Below are positions 40,784 to 50,777 of a stretch of 59,405 nucleotides of DNA, piece after piece. Position numbers and translations under genes: made by a program. The stretch is from Clostridiales bacterium. GTDB taxonomy: Bacteria; Bacillota; Clostridia; Christensenellales; Aristaeellaceae. Position 1 is the first letter of the stretch; each line of letters begins with the position of its first letter. The stretch covers positions 1-59,405 of the forward strand of contig SVGL01000013.1 in assembly GCA_015056325.1 (NCBI GenBank). The letters run 5' to 3'. The notes under the pieces were generated by a model. That model was not told the DNA's origin. It did no database searches and saw only the letters and a list, made by a program, of their open reading frames with translations.

Positions 40784-41458
40784 ATGAAGAAACTGATGAT
40801 GCTGATCCTGGCACTGATGCTGTGCGTGCCTGCTTTCGCGGAGGACGCTGCCGCTATCCCGGTGGAGATCGCTGATCCTGCCAACGGCCATATTGCCCTG
40901 GAAACGGCCATCACCAAGGCCCTCCAGGAGCTGCCTGTGCAACCTGAGAGTTACCAGACCCGCGCAGAATTGGTCCGTATGAGCGATGACAGCTTCCGGT
41001 GGATTGTCACAGTATTCGACCTGACGAGTCTGACTGACGGCTGGTGCGTGGAGATTGATGCGTTCAGCGGTGACGTGGCAGCCAGCTGCACCACCAATGA
41101 TGGCTTTTTCCAGGATGCCTATGACCGCTGGGTGGCTCGGAAGGGCATCCACGCCCTGTGGCCCCTGGAGGACAAGCAGCTTCACGACGCCATCTATTCG
41201 CCGCTGCCCAGCTACGGGCTGCCCCAGGCAGGCGACATGTCTGCCGGCAATGCGCTGACCAAGGCGCTGTTTGTGCTGGGGCTGGAGTCCAGTGAGGGGT
41301 ATGCCGTGGGCTATGGCTACCTCATGGGCGGCGAGGGGTACAATGGCGTGTGGGAGATTACCCTGGTGAAGAATAGCCAGGTGGCCTACCGAGTTAACCT
41401 GGACGCCGTCACTGGCGACGTTTATTACATGGAACCCGATGAAAATGGAAACGGCTAA
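40784..41458 (+). CDS. Secreted PepSY-like protein, unknown
   Basis: 224 aa from ATG 40784, seven bases after AGGAGG. A signal peptide (1-19, cleavage AFA). Two repeats of a short PepSY-like pattern: a helix beginning with ALETAITKAL / AGNALTKALF, then a strand ending in Asp-x-(Phe/Val)-(Ser/Thr)-GDV (AFSGDVAAS; AVTGDVYYM). PepSY-like domains often restrain peptidases or occur in wall proteins. No lipobox. Probably outside the cell; its partner is unknown. Confidence 0.72.
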   Translation: MKKLMMLILALMLCVPAFAEDAAAIPVEIADPANGHIALETAITKALQELPVQPESYQTRAELVRMSDDSFRWIVTVFDLTSLTDGWCVEIDAFSGDVAASCTTNDGFFQDAYDRWVARKGIHALWPLEDKQLHDAIYSPLPSYGLPQAGDMSAGNALTKALFVLGLESSEGYAVGYGYLMGGEGYNGVWEITLVKNSQVAYRVNLDAVTGDVYYMEPDENGNG

Positions 41459-41528
41459 GGGTCTTCGACCCGTTTTTGATCAGTAGACTGTAGGCAGACA
41501 GCTGGTTTAACCACGGAAAGGACACCCC

Positions 41529-43289
41529 ATGAAGCAAGAAGTCCATGGCAACCTGACGGGCATCCGCGACAGCGTGATCGACGCGCTGGCGAGCCTGTAC
41601 AACTATGAAGTGGAGGACGGCGATTTCCTCCCCCGGGAGCTGATGCAGTTCCTGGCCAAGTTCACCGGCGCGCTCAACCGCGAGATCGCTGTGTACATCA
41701 CCCGTGACGGCGAGATCGTGGACGTGTCCGTGGGTACGGATCGTGACGTGGAGCTGCGGGACTATCGTCTGCGCCGCAACGCCCAGCGTCTCAGCTGCGT
41801 GCGCTGCGTGCATACCCATCCCAACGGCGACGGCCGCCTGTCCGATGTGGACCTCAGTGCCCTGCGCTCCTTCCGCTATGATGCGATGGTCGCCGTGGGC
41901 TGCCTCAAGGGCGAGCCGACCTTTGTGCAGGCGTCCTTCCTGGGCGAGAAGCAGAATATCCTCATGGATGAGCCCGTCCGCTGGTACAAGGTGCCGGACG
42001 CGGAGTGGAACCGCCAGGTGGAAGAGAGCGACCGCATCGTCGGCTGGGAGGACGAGCAGAAGAACCCGAACGCCAAGGAGCGCGCCGTACTCATGGGCAT
42101 CGAGAGCGAGGAGAGCCTGCAGGAGCTGGCCCGCCTGGCCGATACCGCCGGCGCCGAAGTGGTCGGCATGTTCCTGCAGAAGCGCGATAAGCCTGACACG
42201 GCGCTTTTCATCGGCAAGGGACGCGCGGATGAGCTGACCCGTCAGGCTCAGGCCCTCGAGGCAGACATGGTCATCTTCGATGAGGAGCTGACTGGCATCC
42301 AGGTGCGCAACCTGGAGGATATGCTCCGCGTGAAGGTCGTTGACCGCACGACGCTCATCCTGGACATCTTCGCCCAGCGCGCCTCCAGCGCCGAGGGCAA
42401 GCTGCAGGTCGAGCTGGCCCAGCTGCAGTATCAGTCCACCCGACTGATTGGTCAGGGCCTGGTACTTTCCCGACTGGCGGGCGGCATCGGCACCCGCGGT
42501 CCCGGCGAATCCAAGCTGGAGATGAACCGCCGTCGCATCCGCGAGCGCATGACGGAGCTGCGCCGCCGCCTGGAAACGGTGGAAAAGCAGCGTGAACTCC
42601 GCCGCAAGAACCGCGAGAAGAATGAGATTCCCGTCGTGGCCCTGGTGGGCTACACCAACGCAGGAAAGTCCACGCTCCTCAACAAGATGACCGGCAGCGA
42701 CGTGTACGTGCAGGATCAGCTCTTCGCGACCCTGGATGCGGTCAGCCGCCGCATCGAGACGGCGGAGCACACCTCCTTCCTGCTGGTGGACACGGTTGGC
42801 TTCATCCGAAAGCTGCCCCACGCGCTGGTCAGCGCCTTCCGCTCCACGCTGGACGAGGCGGCCCTGGCGGATGTGCTGCTGATCGTCAACGATGGCGCGT
42901 CCAGCGAAATGTACAAGCAGCACGACACGGTGATGCAGGTTCTTGCTGAGCTGGGGGCTACTGAGCAGCCCCGCATTGAGGTCGTCAACAAGTGCGACCT
43001 GGGTGGCGTCGAGCCCACCTTCCCCGGTGCGGTGATGGTTTCTGCCAAGACGGGTGAGGGTCTGGATGAGCTCCACCGCCGCATCGCTGCGGAGCTGCAA
43101 AAATCCTACGCCCCGGTGACCTTTGTGATCCCCTTCAGCCAGTATGGTCTGGTGAGCCAGATCCGCCCCCTTGGTCGGGTGGTGAACGAAGCCTACACCG
43201 ATGAGGGTACTGAACTGACCATCGTGATCGGCAATGCGGATCGCGACCGCTTGGTGGCCAAGTACGGCAAGGGCATTATCAAAGCATAA
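41529..43289 (+). CDS. hflX: HflX-family ribosome-associated GTPase with an N-terminal JAMM/MPN-like domain
   Basis: 586 aa; ordinary HflX is about 420. Residues 1-165 carry HTHPNGDGRLSDVD (His95, His97, Ser105, Asp108), which fits the JAMM metalloprotease pattern HxHPx6SxxD, with a candidate catalytic Glu52 in NREIAVYI. The HflX part follows: an N-terminal HflX domain (about 185-335, GTRGPGESKLE near 321), a coiled-coil linker, then the G domain with G1 GYTNAGKST (374-382), G3 DTVGF, G4 NKCD and SAKTGEG. HflX rescues or splits stalled ribosomes. The start has GAAAGGA upstream. Confidence 0.9.
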   Translation: MKQEVHGNLTGIRDSVIDALASLYNYEVEDGDFLPRELMQFLAKFTGALNREIAVYITRDGEIVDVSVGTDRDVELRDYRLRRNAQRLSCVRCVHTHPNGDGRLSDVDLSALRSFRYDAMVAVGCLKGEPTFVQASFLGEKQNILMDEPVRWYKVPDAEWNRQVEESDRIVGWEDEQKNPNAKERAVLMGIESEESLQELARLADTAGAEVVGMFLQKRDKPDTALFIGKGRADELTRQAQALEADMVIFDEELTGIQVRNLEDMLRVKVVDRTTLILDIFAQRASSAEGKLQVELAQLQYQSTRLIGQGLVLSRLAGGIGTRGPGESKLEMNRRRIRERMTELRRRLETVEKQRELRRKNREKNEIPVVALVGYTNAGKSTLLNKMTGSDVYVQDQLFATLDAVSRRIETAEHTSFLLVDTVGFIRKLPHALVSAFRSTLDEAALADVLLIVNDGASSEMYKQHDTVMQVLAELGATEQPRIEVVNKCDLGGVEPTFPGAVMVSAKTGEGLDELHRRIAAELQKSYAPVTFVIPFSQYGLVSQIRPLGRVVNEAYTDEGTELTIVIGNADRDRLVAKYGKGIIKA

Positions 43290-43291
43290 GG

Positions 43292-43320
43292 AAAGACCGC
43301 TCGTTTGAGCGGTCTTTTTG
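43292..43320 (+). terminator. Terminator of hflX
   Basis: AAAGACCGCTC pairs perfectly with GAGCGGTCTTT around GTTT, then TTG. It faces the converging deaminase gene and may work on both strands. Confidence 0.9.
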
Positions 43321-43327
43321 TGTGAAA

Positions 43328-43840
43328 TCAGCGATTCTGTGCTTTGATGGCGTCCATCTCTGCGATCAGCTCGGCCAGCGGGCGGTATTCGCCTCCCCAG
43401 TACTCAAAGACGTGCATCCCCTCGTCCTCCAGAACGGGACCTTCCAGCGTTACGGGCAGATGCAGCTGGGCCAGCAGGCCTTCGCGGTCCAGGGGCTGAT
43501 CGTCAAAGGGCGTGAGCTTGGAGAATTCCTTATAGGACACGCCGTACACGACCTTCCGCACGCCCAGGGAAGCAATGGCGGCCAGGCAGCGCTCACAGGG
43601 GGCGCAGCTGGTGTAGAAAACGGACTCCCGCAGCACGTCGTCGGAATACTTGTTGGCGCACTTGTGCACCAGGTTGAACTCCGCGTGCCCAAAGAGCCCA
43701 CGCTGGTAGTCGGCGGTATTTTCGGCCTCCTCCAGCACTTTGTTGTTGTGCACCAGGATCGCGCCGAAGGTGTCAAAGCCCTTTTTGCCTGCGCTGATGG
43801 CCAGGTCATAGCACTTGCGGATATATGCTTCGTGGTTCAT
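43328..43840 (-). CDS. Cytidine/guanine deaminase-family protein (CMP/dCMP deaminase fold)
   Basis: 170 aa. The zinc site is complete: HAE near residues 52-54 (catalytic Glu) and SCAPCERC near 78-85 (PCxxC). Length and the FGHAEFNLVH segment suggest a guanine or nucleoside deaminase rather than tRNA deaminase TadA. It lies nine bases after the nucleoside hydrolase gene, so base or nucleoside salvage is likely. The exact base cannot be fixed. AGGAGG precedes the ATG. Confidence 0.88.
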   Translation of the reverse strand: MNHEAYIRKCYDLAISAGKKGFDTFGAILVHNNKVLEEAENTADYQRGLFGHAEFNLVHKCANKYSDDVLRESVFYTSCAPCERCLAAIASLGVRKVVYGVSYKEFSKLTPFDDQPLDREGLLAQLHLPVTLEGPVLEDEGMHVFEYWGGEYRPLAELIAEMDAIKAQNR

Positions 43841-43849
43841 GGGGCCTCC

Positions 43850-44728
43850 TTATTGGCCGAAATTGATCGCCAGCTTGGCAAAAAGATCGTTCAGCACATA
43901 ACGGCTGTCGATGCGGTGGTACACCAGAATTTCGCGGCCAGGCAGCTCTTCCGTATAGCGGGTCTCTGCGTCGATGAGCCAGGCATTCTGACGTCGGCTT
44001 TCCCCACAACCGGGGTGGAGGACTACCGCCACGCTGGGATTGTCGCCCAACGCCCAGCTTTCTCCTGCTGTCCAGCCTGCCCAGGGCAAGTTGTTGTACT
44101 CGTCCATCTGGCGCAGCAGGTACGCGCCGACCTCGCCGCACGGGGCGACCTTCTGCTGCAGCTCCGCCAGACCTACGCGCATCATGCCGTAGCCGCTGAT
44201 GCAAATCTGCCACACCGGCACCGTTGTGTCCCGGAGGATGAAGTTGATGGCGTCCGGGTCATTGCCCCAGTTGAATTCGCGGAAAGCCCAGGCGTCCTTG
44301 CCGTAGGCGTTGCCGCCGATGGTGACGATGGTCAGCTTGTCAGCGATGTCGGGGGCAGCGCGGAGGGCATCGGCCATGGTCGTGGTCGCACCCATCAGCA
44401 GCACGAAAAGGGGATGTGCATCCTCCCGGCGGGCCTCGTCAATGATGAACTGCGCGCCTTCGCTGATTTTGCCGTCCTTGGGCCAGACTTGGCCGTGGAG
44501 GACGGGGACGTCGGACTTCATCAGCGCGAGCAGGTGCTTTGCTGCGGCGTAGCTCTTCTCCATCGAACCTTCAGACATGAAGTGCTCAGCGATGACGGCC
44601 TTCACGTCCAGCTTGGGGGAGAGGAGCGCATGAGCGATGGCGAAGGGGTCATCCGCCTCGCAGGCTGTATCGGTGGAAACGATGACGCGGACTTTTTTGT
44701 ACTCAGGTACGGTAAACTGGTATTTCAT
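43850..44728 (-). CDS. Nucleoside hydrolase (IUNH-like)
   Basis: 292 aa. A calcium-binding acidic motif near the N terminus (VIVSTDTACEADDPFAIAHALLSP, residues about 15-38) is the form found in a nucleoside-hydrolase subgroup with EADD. GGNAYG and FNWGNDPDAINFILRD near 148-175 carry the second Asn/Asp ligand group (NxxxDPxAA type). It hydrolyses N-glycosidic bonds of ribonucleosides. Start ATG with AGGAGG; it overlaps the upstream gene by four bases and is followed closely by the deaminase gene. Confidence 0.85.
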   Translation of the reverse strand: MKYQFTVPEYKKVRVIVSTDTACEADDPFAIAHALLSPKLDVKAVIAEHFMSEGSMEKSYAAAKHLLALMKSDVPVLHGQVWPKDGKISEGAQFIIDEARREDAHPLFVLLMGATTTMADALRAAPDIADKLTIVTIGGNAYGKDAWAFREFNWGNDPDAINFILRDTTVPVWQICISGYGMMRVGLAELQQKVAPCGEVGAYLLRQMDEYNNLPWAGWTAGESWALGDNPSVAVVLHPGCGESRRQNAWLIDAETRYTEELPGREILVYHRIDSRYVLNDLFAKLAINFGQ

Positions 44729-45288
44729 TGGGATGCCTCCTTGTTGAAAGGCTGGTAGGGCGCGGTGTTGCGAAGATCAACGATCTCCAGCGGACAAATG
44801 GCACGAATAGCCTCGAAAAGCTCCTCGTCGTAGTCGATGGCAATGAGTTTGTGGTGGTGGAAGGGGTTGTGAGTTTTCCAGCGGTCGTGTATGCTGCGCT
44901 GCTCGCCCTTACAGACGAAGCAAAGCTGTGGATAGCGGTTATCAAGCATGCCACGTCCGGAAACATACAGGCAGATGCAGACCTGTTGAAAGCCATCCCA
45001 GGTCAGGTGCTTGGGTGGGAAAAAGGGCGATATGACAGTGACACCCTCGGCGGTGACGCAGACCTTGCTCAGAAGCTGCTGCAGCTCCAGAAAGGCTGAC
45101 AGTGCCATCATGGCGCAGAACAGCATGATGGGTAGCGAAACGATGAAAAGCAGCACGGTGGATAATGAATCAATCAGGAAATACAGCGCGCCTGCAGTGA
45201 AAAGCAACATGCCAACGACCATCAATGGCCATTGCTCCCGGTGAGAACCCTCACCCTTTTTGCATAGCGGCGTTGTGAATTCAAGCAT
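44725..45288 (-). CDS. Two-TM membrane protein with PH-like domain, unknown
   Basis: 187 aa from ATG 45288, seven bases after GGAG; the track of Met codons continues to 45300. Two hydrophobic helices (about 22-38, 42-62) precede a cytoplasmic beta-rich region (VTAEGVTVISPFFPPKHLTWDGFQQV...). This resembles bacterial PH domains (bPH/YcxB type), but I cannot name the family. The end overlaps the nucleoside hydrolase start by four bases (ATGA), so the three genes form one operon. Confidence 0.75.
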   Translation of the reverse strand: MLEFTTPLCKKGEGSHREQWPLMVVGMLLFTAGALYFLIDSLSTVLLFIVSLPIMLFCAMMALSAFLELQQLLSKVCVTAEGVTVISPFFPPKHLTWDGFQQVCICLYVSGRGMLDNRYPQLCFVCKGEQRSIHDRWKTHNPFHHHKLIAIDYDEELFEAIRAICPLEIVDLRNTAPYQPFNKEASQ

Positions 45289-45309
45289 AGCAGTCTCCAT
45301 AACAAATCA

Positions 45310-45333
45310 CCCCGGCAGAGCAATCTACCGGGG
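45310..45333 (-). terminator. Hairpin after the secreted-protein gene
   Basis: CCCCGG pairs with CCGGGG around a 12-base loop, seven bases after the stop at 45340. The minus-strand U-tract is weak (GATTTGTT). Confidence 0.5.
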
Positions 45334-45339
45334 GATGTT

Positions 45340-46050
45340 TCAGCGCTCCATCGCGGCGGAATCAGGTTCCGGCGTAGGCGTGACAAAGACCTCCAGGTGG
45401 GTGTAGTTATCCTGGGAGAAATAGCCCTCGTATTCCTCATCGGTGTTGGGGGCAGGTGTGGCGTCCGCCAGGCCCAGACCAGCGTCTTCGCTGCCTGGGC
45501 GGGCGAAGATCAGCGTCATCTGCAGCCAGGACTTGCCGTCGCCGTACTGGTTGGGGTAGTAGGCAAAGTACGCCCGAGGCTGGCTGCCCTGCAGATCGAT
45601 CACGTCCTCCTCGAAGGAGTGGGTCATGGCGTCGGGGTTGGCCCGATCCTTACGCATGACGTCAGCGTACTTGGCAGTCAGCTCCCGCGCGCTGTCCACA
45701 GAGATCGCCGCGGAGGAGGATGCCAGGCAGGATGCCGCCACCAGCTCGAACTGATCTGCGTCACAGATGCGCAGCGTCAGGGAGTGCAGGCCTGCGTCCC
45801 CCAGGAGGAAGTACATCTCCACCGTTTCAGGGGTGTCGGCGCCGTTCATGCCCATGCTGGCAAAGGTAGAATAGAGCTCATACTGCATGTCGATGGTGCC
45901 GCCGCCAAGCTGGGTCAGGGTCAGGTTGACGTCCTCCACATAGCTGCGCAGATGGGCCTGACCGCTGGTCAAAGACGCGGGCCAGGCGATTTCCGCCATT
46001 GCGGTGGTCAGCAGCATCAGGCACAGCAGCAGCGCTGCAAGCTTCTTCAT
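45340..46050 (-). CDS. Secreted protein, unknown
   Basis: 236 aa. A signal peptide (1-19, cleavage TAMA) with no lipobox. The mature region is acidic and predicted mixed alpha/beta, with a pattern of short strands and a tail FVTPTPEPDSAAMER rich in Pro and Thr. I recognise no domain. GAGGTG stands before the ATG. It lies 25 bases downstream of the cytidylate-kinase-like gene and is probably co-transcribed with it. Confidence 0.72.
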   Translation of the reverse strand: MKKLAALLLCLMLLTTAMAEIAWPASLTSGQAHLRSYVEDVNLTLTQLGGGTIDMQYELYSTFASMGMNGADTPETVEMYFLLGDAGLHSLTLRICDADQFELVAASCLASSSAAISVDSARELTAKYADVMRKDRANPDAMTHSFEEDVIDLQGSQPRAYFAYYPNQYGDGKSWLQMTLIFARPGSEDAGLGLADATPAPNTDEEYEGYFSQDNYTHLEVFVTPTPEPDSAAMER

Positions 46051-46074
46051 CGGGTCACCTCAAATGAAATGTTG

Positions 46075-46701
46075 TTATTTGGCGGCGCGCAGCTCGATGC
46101 ACTTGGCGATCAGCTCCACCGCGCCTTCCACGCCCAGCACGCCCGTATCGACGACCAGGTCGTAGTTATCCACATCGCCCCAGGTGGCGGTGGCGTAGTA
46201 GTTGTAGTAGCTGGCGCGCTGCTTGTCGGCCTTGCGGATGCGGTCCTCGGCCTTCTCAGCTTCGATGCCGTAGTACTTTACGGCGCGGTCAATCTTGCTG
46301 GGCATATCCGCTTTGACAAAGACAGACAGGGCGTTCGGATCATCGCGCAGAACATAATCGGCGCAGCGGCCCACGATGACGCAGCTGCCTTCGGCTGCGA
46401 TGCGGCGGATGGCGTCAAACTGCGCCAGGAAGATCTTGTGGTTCAGCGGCATGTCCATGTAGAAGGAGTTGCTGCCCATGTGATGCTGCACGCCGGTCAC
46501 CAGGGAGAAAAGAAGCGAGCGGGTGGGCTTTTCGTCATGCTCCTCGAGGATCTCCTCGCAGATGCCGGAGCTCTTCGCGGCCTCGGAGAGCAGCTCCTTG
46601 TCATAGAAGGGGATGCCCAGCTTTTCCGCCAGCAGACGACCCACATAGCGCCCGCCGGAACCAAACTGACGGCCAATGGTGATCACGATCTTCTTCGACA
46701 T
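46075..46701 (-). CDS. Cytidylate kinase-like family protein
   Basis: 208 aa from ATG 46701, with CAGGAGG upstream; the longer frame is unsupported. It begins with KIVITIGRQFGSGGRYVGRLLAEKLG, in which the Walker-A-like loop is GRQFGSGG, the form seen in the AAA/cytidylate-kinase-like family (Gln-Phe in place of the classical GK(S/T)). A lid region with GRCADYVLRDDPN and a C-terminal DLVVDTG follow. The substrate is not established; classical Cmk proteins have GPAGAGKS, so phosphorylation of CMP cannot be assumed. Confidence 0.85.
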   Translation of the reverse strand: MSKKIVITIGRQFGSGGRYVGRLLAEKLGIPFYDKELLSEAAKSSGICEEILEEHDEKPTRSLLFSLVTGVQHHMGSNSFYMDMPLNHKIFLAQFDAIRRIAAEGSCVIVGRCADYVLRDDPNALSVFVKADMPSKIDRAVKYYGIEAEKAEDRIRKADKQRASYYNYYATATWGDVDNYDLVVDTGVLGVEGAVELIAKCIELRAAK

Positions 46702-46749
46702 AATAACCTCCTGAACGAAGCCGACCATTCGGCCTATTTCTCTGCCAAC

Positions 46750-46779
46750 AGTATAGCACAGATAGGTAAGAAAGCGCAA
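46750..46779 (-). promoter_or_regulatory. Promoter of the cytidylate-kinase-like gene
   Basis: On the minus strand TTGCGC (46774-46779), 18 bases, TATACT (46750-46755). A fair but not perfect sigma-A match. Confidence 0.6.
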
Positions 46780-46882
46780 TGATTTTCTTGCTGAAATGGC
46801 AAAAATGGTTGTGCAATCCCCCGGAAGGACGGGGTGTTTTTGTATACTTTCATAAATGGGAGAATTTTCGTCAGTACGGCCA

Positions 46883-46911
46883 TTGACAACATACGTTGCT
46901 TTTGTTAAAAT
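46883..46911 (+). promoter_or_regulatory. Sigma-A promoter of guaB
   Basis: TTGACA (46883-46888), 17 bases, TAAAAT (46906-46911), 49 bases before the ATG. Confidence 0.85.
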
Positions 46912-46936
46912 AACTGATAACCCAAACACTATTTGA

Positions 46937-48418
<1,482 letters not shown>

Positions 48419-48427
48419 TAACAAACC

Positions 48428-48461
48428 AAGGCTCCGGTTCCATTGGAACCGGAGCCTTTTT
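48428..48461. terminator. Bidirectional terminator after guaB
   Basis: A perfect 14-bp stem (AAGGCTCCGGTTCC / GGAACCGGAGCCTT) with loop ATT, T-run on the plus strand and A-run on the other. It serves guaB and probably the converging ADP-ribosylglycohydrolase gene. Confidence 0.92.
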
Positions 48462-48478
48462 GCGTATAAACGGATCGA

Positions 48479-49270
48479 TCAGATGGGGAGGAAGCGCTGC
48501 TCGAAGGCGGTCAGAATCTCCTTCATTCCTTCGTCCATATATGCAATCGTGGCGATGCGCAGCGTCTCGGGGACGCCGTAATAGGGGGCTGCCATCGCGC
48601 CCGCAATGGCAGCGATCGTGTCGCTGTCGCCGCCGATGGAGATGGCGTTGCGGATGGCGTCTTCCAGGCTGTTGGACTCAAAGAAGGCCATGAATGCCTG
48701 GGGGACGCTGCCCTCGCAGGTATAATCAAAGGCGTAACTGGCACGAATGCCGTCCAGGGTGAAATCCATGGGGTAATAGTGAGCGTCAATTTCAGCGCGG
48801 ATGTCAGCCATGGAGCTGCCGTTTTTTGCCATGTACACGGCTACCGTCACAGCTTCAGCGCCCTTGATACCCTCGGGATGATTGTGGGTGATCTCAGTCA
48901 CGGCGCGGGACAGCTTCTTGGCTTCCTCCAGGCTGCGGGCGGCATAGGCACAGGCGCTGACGCGCATGGCAGCGCCGTTCGTGTTGGCCTCGTAGGGCTG
49001 CGGATTCTCGCTCATCAGCCAGGCCTTGAAGCGGCGGCTGTACCAGCCATCGGGATAGCGTCGGCCGATTTCCCTCAGCCAGCGTACAGCCTGCTCGTTC
49101 AGGTCGGAGAAGTCCGGCTTGCTCTCCAGCAGAGCCTTTGCCACGGCAATGGACATGATGCTGTCGTCAGTACAGCGGCAATCGGGCACAAACAGGTCGA
49201 AATCCTTGCTCAGGTGGTTATTCCACTCGAAACGGGAACCCACGACGTCACCAATGATGGCACCAATCAT
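48479..49270 (-). CDS. ADP-ribosylglycohydrolase family protein
   Basis: 263 aa from ATG 49270 (AAGGAG upstream). All-alpha fold with two metal-binding motifs: an N-terminal GAIIGDVVGSRFEWNN and CRCTDDSIMS near 34-43, and a C-terminal IGGDSDTIAAIAGAMAAPYYG near 220-240. Members remove ADP-ribose from proteins or small molecules (DraG/ARH family). The substrate is unknown and no ADP-ribosyltransferase is nearby. Confidence 0.92.
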   Translation of the reverse strand: MIGAIIGDVVGSRFEWNNHLSKDFDLFVPDCRCTDDSIMSIAVAKALLESKPDFSDLNEQAVRWLREIGRRYPDGWYSRRFKAWLMSENPQPYEANTNGAAMRVSACAYAARSLEEAKKLSRAVTEITHNHPEGIKGAEAVTVAVYMAKNGSSMADIRAEIDAHYYPMDFTLDGIRASYAFDYTCEGSVPQAFMAFFESNSLEDAIRNAISIGGDSDTIAAIAGAMAAPYYGVPETLRIATIAYMDEGMKEILTAFEQRFLPI

Positions 49271-49295
49271 TTGCAATTTCTCCTTTTGTTTGTGA

Positions 49296-50777
49296 TTATT
49301 TCAACGCGAACTTGAATCCGCCCTTGATCAGGTAAAACGCAGGGTGTCCGTCCACAATGACTGCGTCATGCAGCACATCGAAGGTAGCCAGGGCCACCGT
49401 GTGTACTGTACCATCCACGTCGGTGAAGGTGAAGACCGTGTGGGGCTCGGCAGTGATGTGCTCGCCTGCTGGCAGCATGCCGGAGACGGTCACCAACGCC
49501 AGGGCGTTGTAGGCGGACTCAAATGCGGTGTAATCCAGCGGCGCGCCGTTGCAGGTGACGGCTGCGGTGTAGAGCGGGTTACCGTCTGCATCGGTGATGA
49601 GCTCGTTGTTGGCGGCCACCTGCTCCACGCGGGTGAGGACGTACTCGGTGACCGCATCGCCTTCGCGGATATGCAGCGATGCCAGGTTGCCAAGGGCGGT
49701 CATCAGCGGATAGCGGCTCATGGTGGCGCTCACGTCGTAGCCCATGAACACGCCCATGGTAAAGTGGCTGGAGAGGTAAATTCCGTCGCCGTAGCGGACA
49801 TAATCAACCATATCGCTTTTCTCGCCGCCGATGATGAAGGTCACGGTGCTCTCCGGGTAGTCAGTGGGCTGAGCGACGCCGTCCGCACCGGTGACGGCGA
49901 TGGTGCCGGCAGCCTGGTGGAGCTCAATGGTCATACGAGGTGCGTCAAAGCCATATTGGGCGAGGTTTTCTTCGGTTGCGGGAGCGACCCAAGCGGAGAG
50001 ATGGAGCTTCGAAGCATTGGAGAGCACTTTCTCCATGGCGGTGCTGTCTGCGGGGTAGGAGAACGGGGAAGTGATGCGCCAGCGGTCGATGGCGTCGGCG
50101 TCGGTGATGCTGCCCTCCAGCGTCCACTGGACAACTCGCTCGCCCTCGGTGAGGGTGATGCGGTCAATGCGCGCCTTGTGCAGATTGGGCTGGCTGACCT
50201 TGTGCAGGGTGTCTCGGTTGACGAAGAGGCCCTCCACGGAGCCGTTGGAGAAGGTAAACAGCCGCTCATCTCCGCTGACAAGCATGTACCGCCAGGTGCC
50301 GTCGGGCCCCTTATCGCCCACGCGGAGGGAGATCTCCGTGCCGTCAGTGTAAACGATGCGGGCCTCATAGCGGGGATTCTCCAGGCCGTAATCAGCCAGG
50401 TGGGCGGCGTAGACGGCGGAGTCATTGGTCAGGACGTCCTCGGCGGTGATGCAGGCAGCGCTGGCCAGGAAATCAAGGCATTCGTCCCGAGTGAGCGTCA
50501 TAGTGACGTCACCTGTGATATCGACGGTTTCACCCATGGGAGTAGCCGTCCAGGGGGATTCATCGCCCCGGCGGATGGTGATGGACGCTACGTCGGAGAG
50601 CGCGACATCCGTCAGCGTGACCGTGGCGTCAATGGGGGCGGTGTGCTCTACCTCTTCGTTCTGATTTATCAGGAGGAAGGTCGTGACGATCACGCCCAGC
50701 ATCATCAGCGCGAAAAATAGAAGCAGGATGCGCTTCTTTTCCGTAGGAATACGGCGGAATCTGCGAAGATTTGGCAT
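49296..50777 (-). CDS. DUF4340 membrane-anchored protein of a Gld-like ABC exporter operon
   Basis: 493 aa. A short basic N terminus, one membrane segment (about 18-37), then a large outside region composed of repeated beta-rich DUF4340 units (TITLTEGERVVQWTLEGS, WRITSPFSYPADSTAMEKVLSNASKLH near 225-265). It is the last gene of a four-gene operon with ATPase, permease and GldG-like auxiliary protein; the start overlaps the previous stop (TGATG) with AGGAGG eight bases upstream. The function of these operons in Firmicutes is not known. Confidence 0.85.
   Translation of the reverse strand: MPNLRRFRRIPTEKKRILLLFFALMMLGVIVTTFLLINQNEEVEHTAPIDATVTLTDVALSDVASITIRRGDESPWTATPMGETVDITGDVTMTLTRDECLDFLASAACITAEDVLTNDSAVYAAHLADYGLENPRYEARIVYTDGTEISLRVGDKGPDGTWRYMLVSGDERLFTFSNGSVEGLFVNRDTLHKVSQPNLHKARIDRITLTEGERVVQWTLEGSITDADAIDRWRITSPFSYPADSTAMEKVLSNASKLHLSAWVAPATEENLAQYGFDAPRMTIELHQAAGTIAVTGADGVAQPTDYPESTVTFIIGGEKSDMVDYVRYGDGIYLSSHFTMGVFMGYDVSATMSRYPLMTALGNLASLHIREGDAVTEYVLTRVEQVAANNELITDADGNPLYTAAVTCNGAPLDYTAFESAYNALALVTVSGMLPAGEHITAEPHTVFTFTDVDGTVHTVALATFDVLHDAVIVDGHPAFYLIKGGFKFALK

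Noticed and set aside
46819..46841. Terminator of an unseen plus-strand gene before guaB
   Set aside because: The hairpin plus T-run is real, but no plus-strand frame with a start lies upstream; I leave it noted without a gene.
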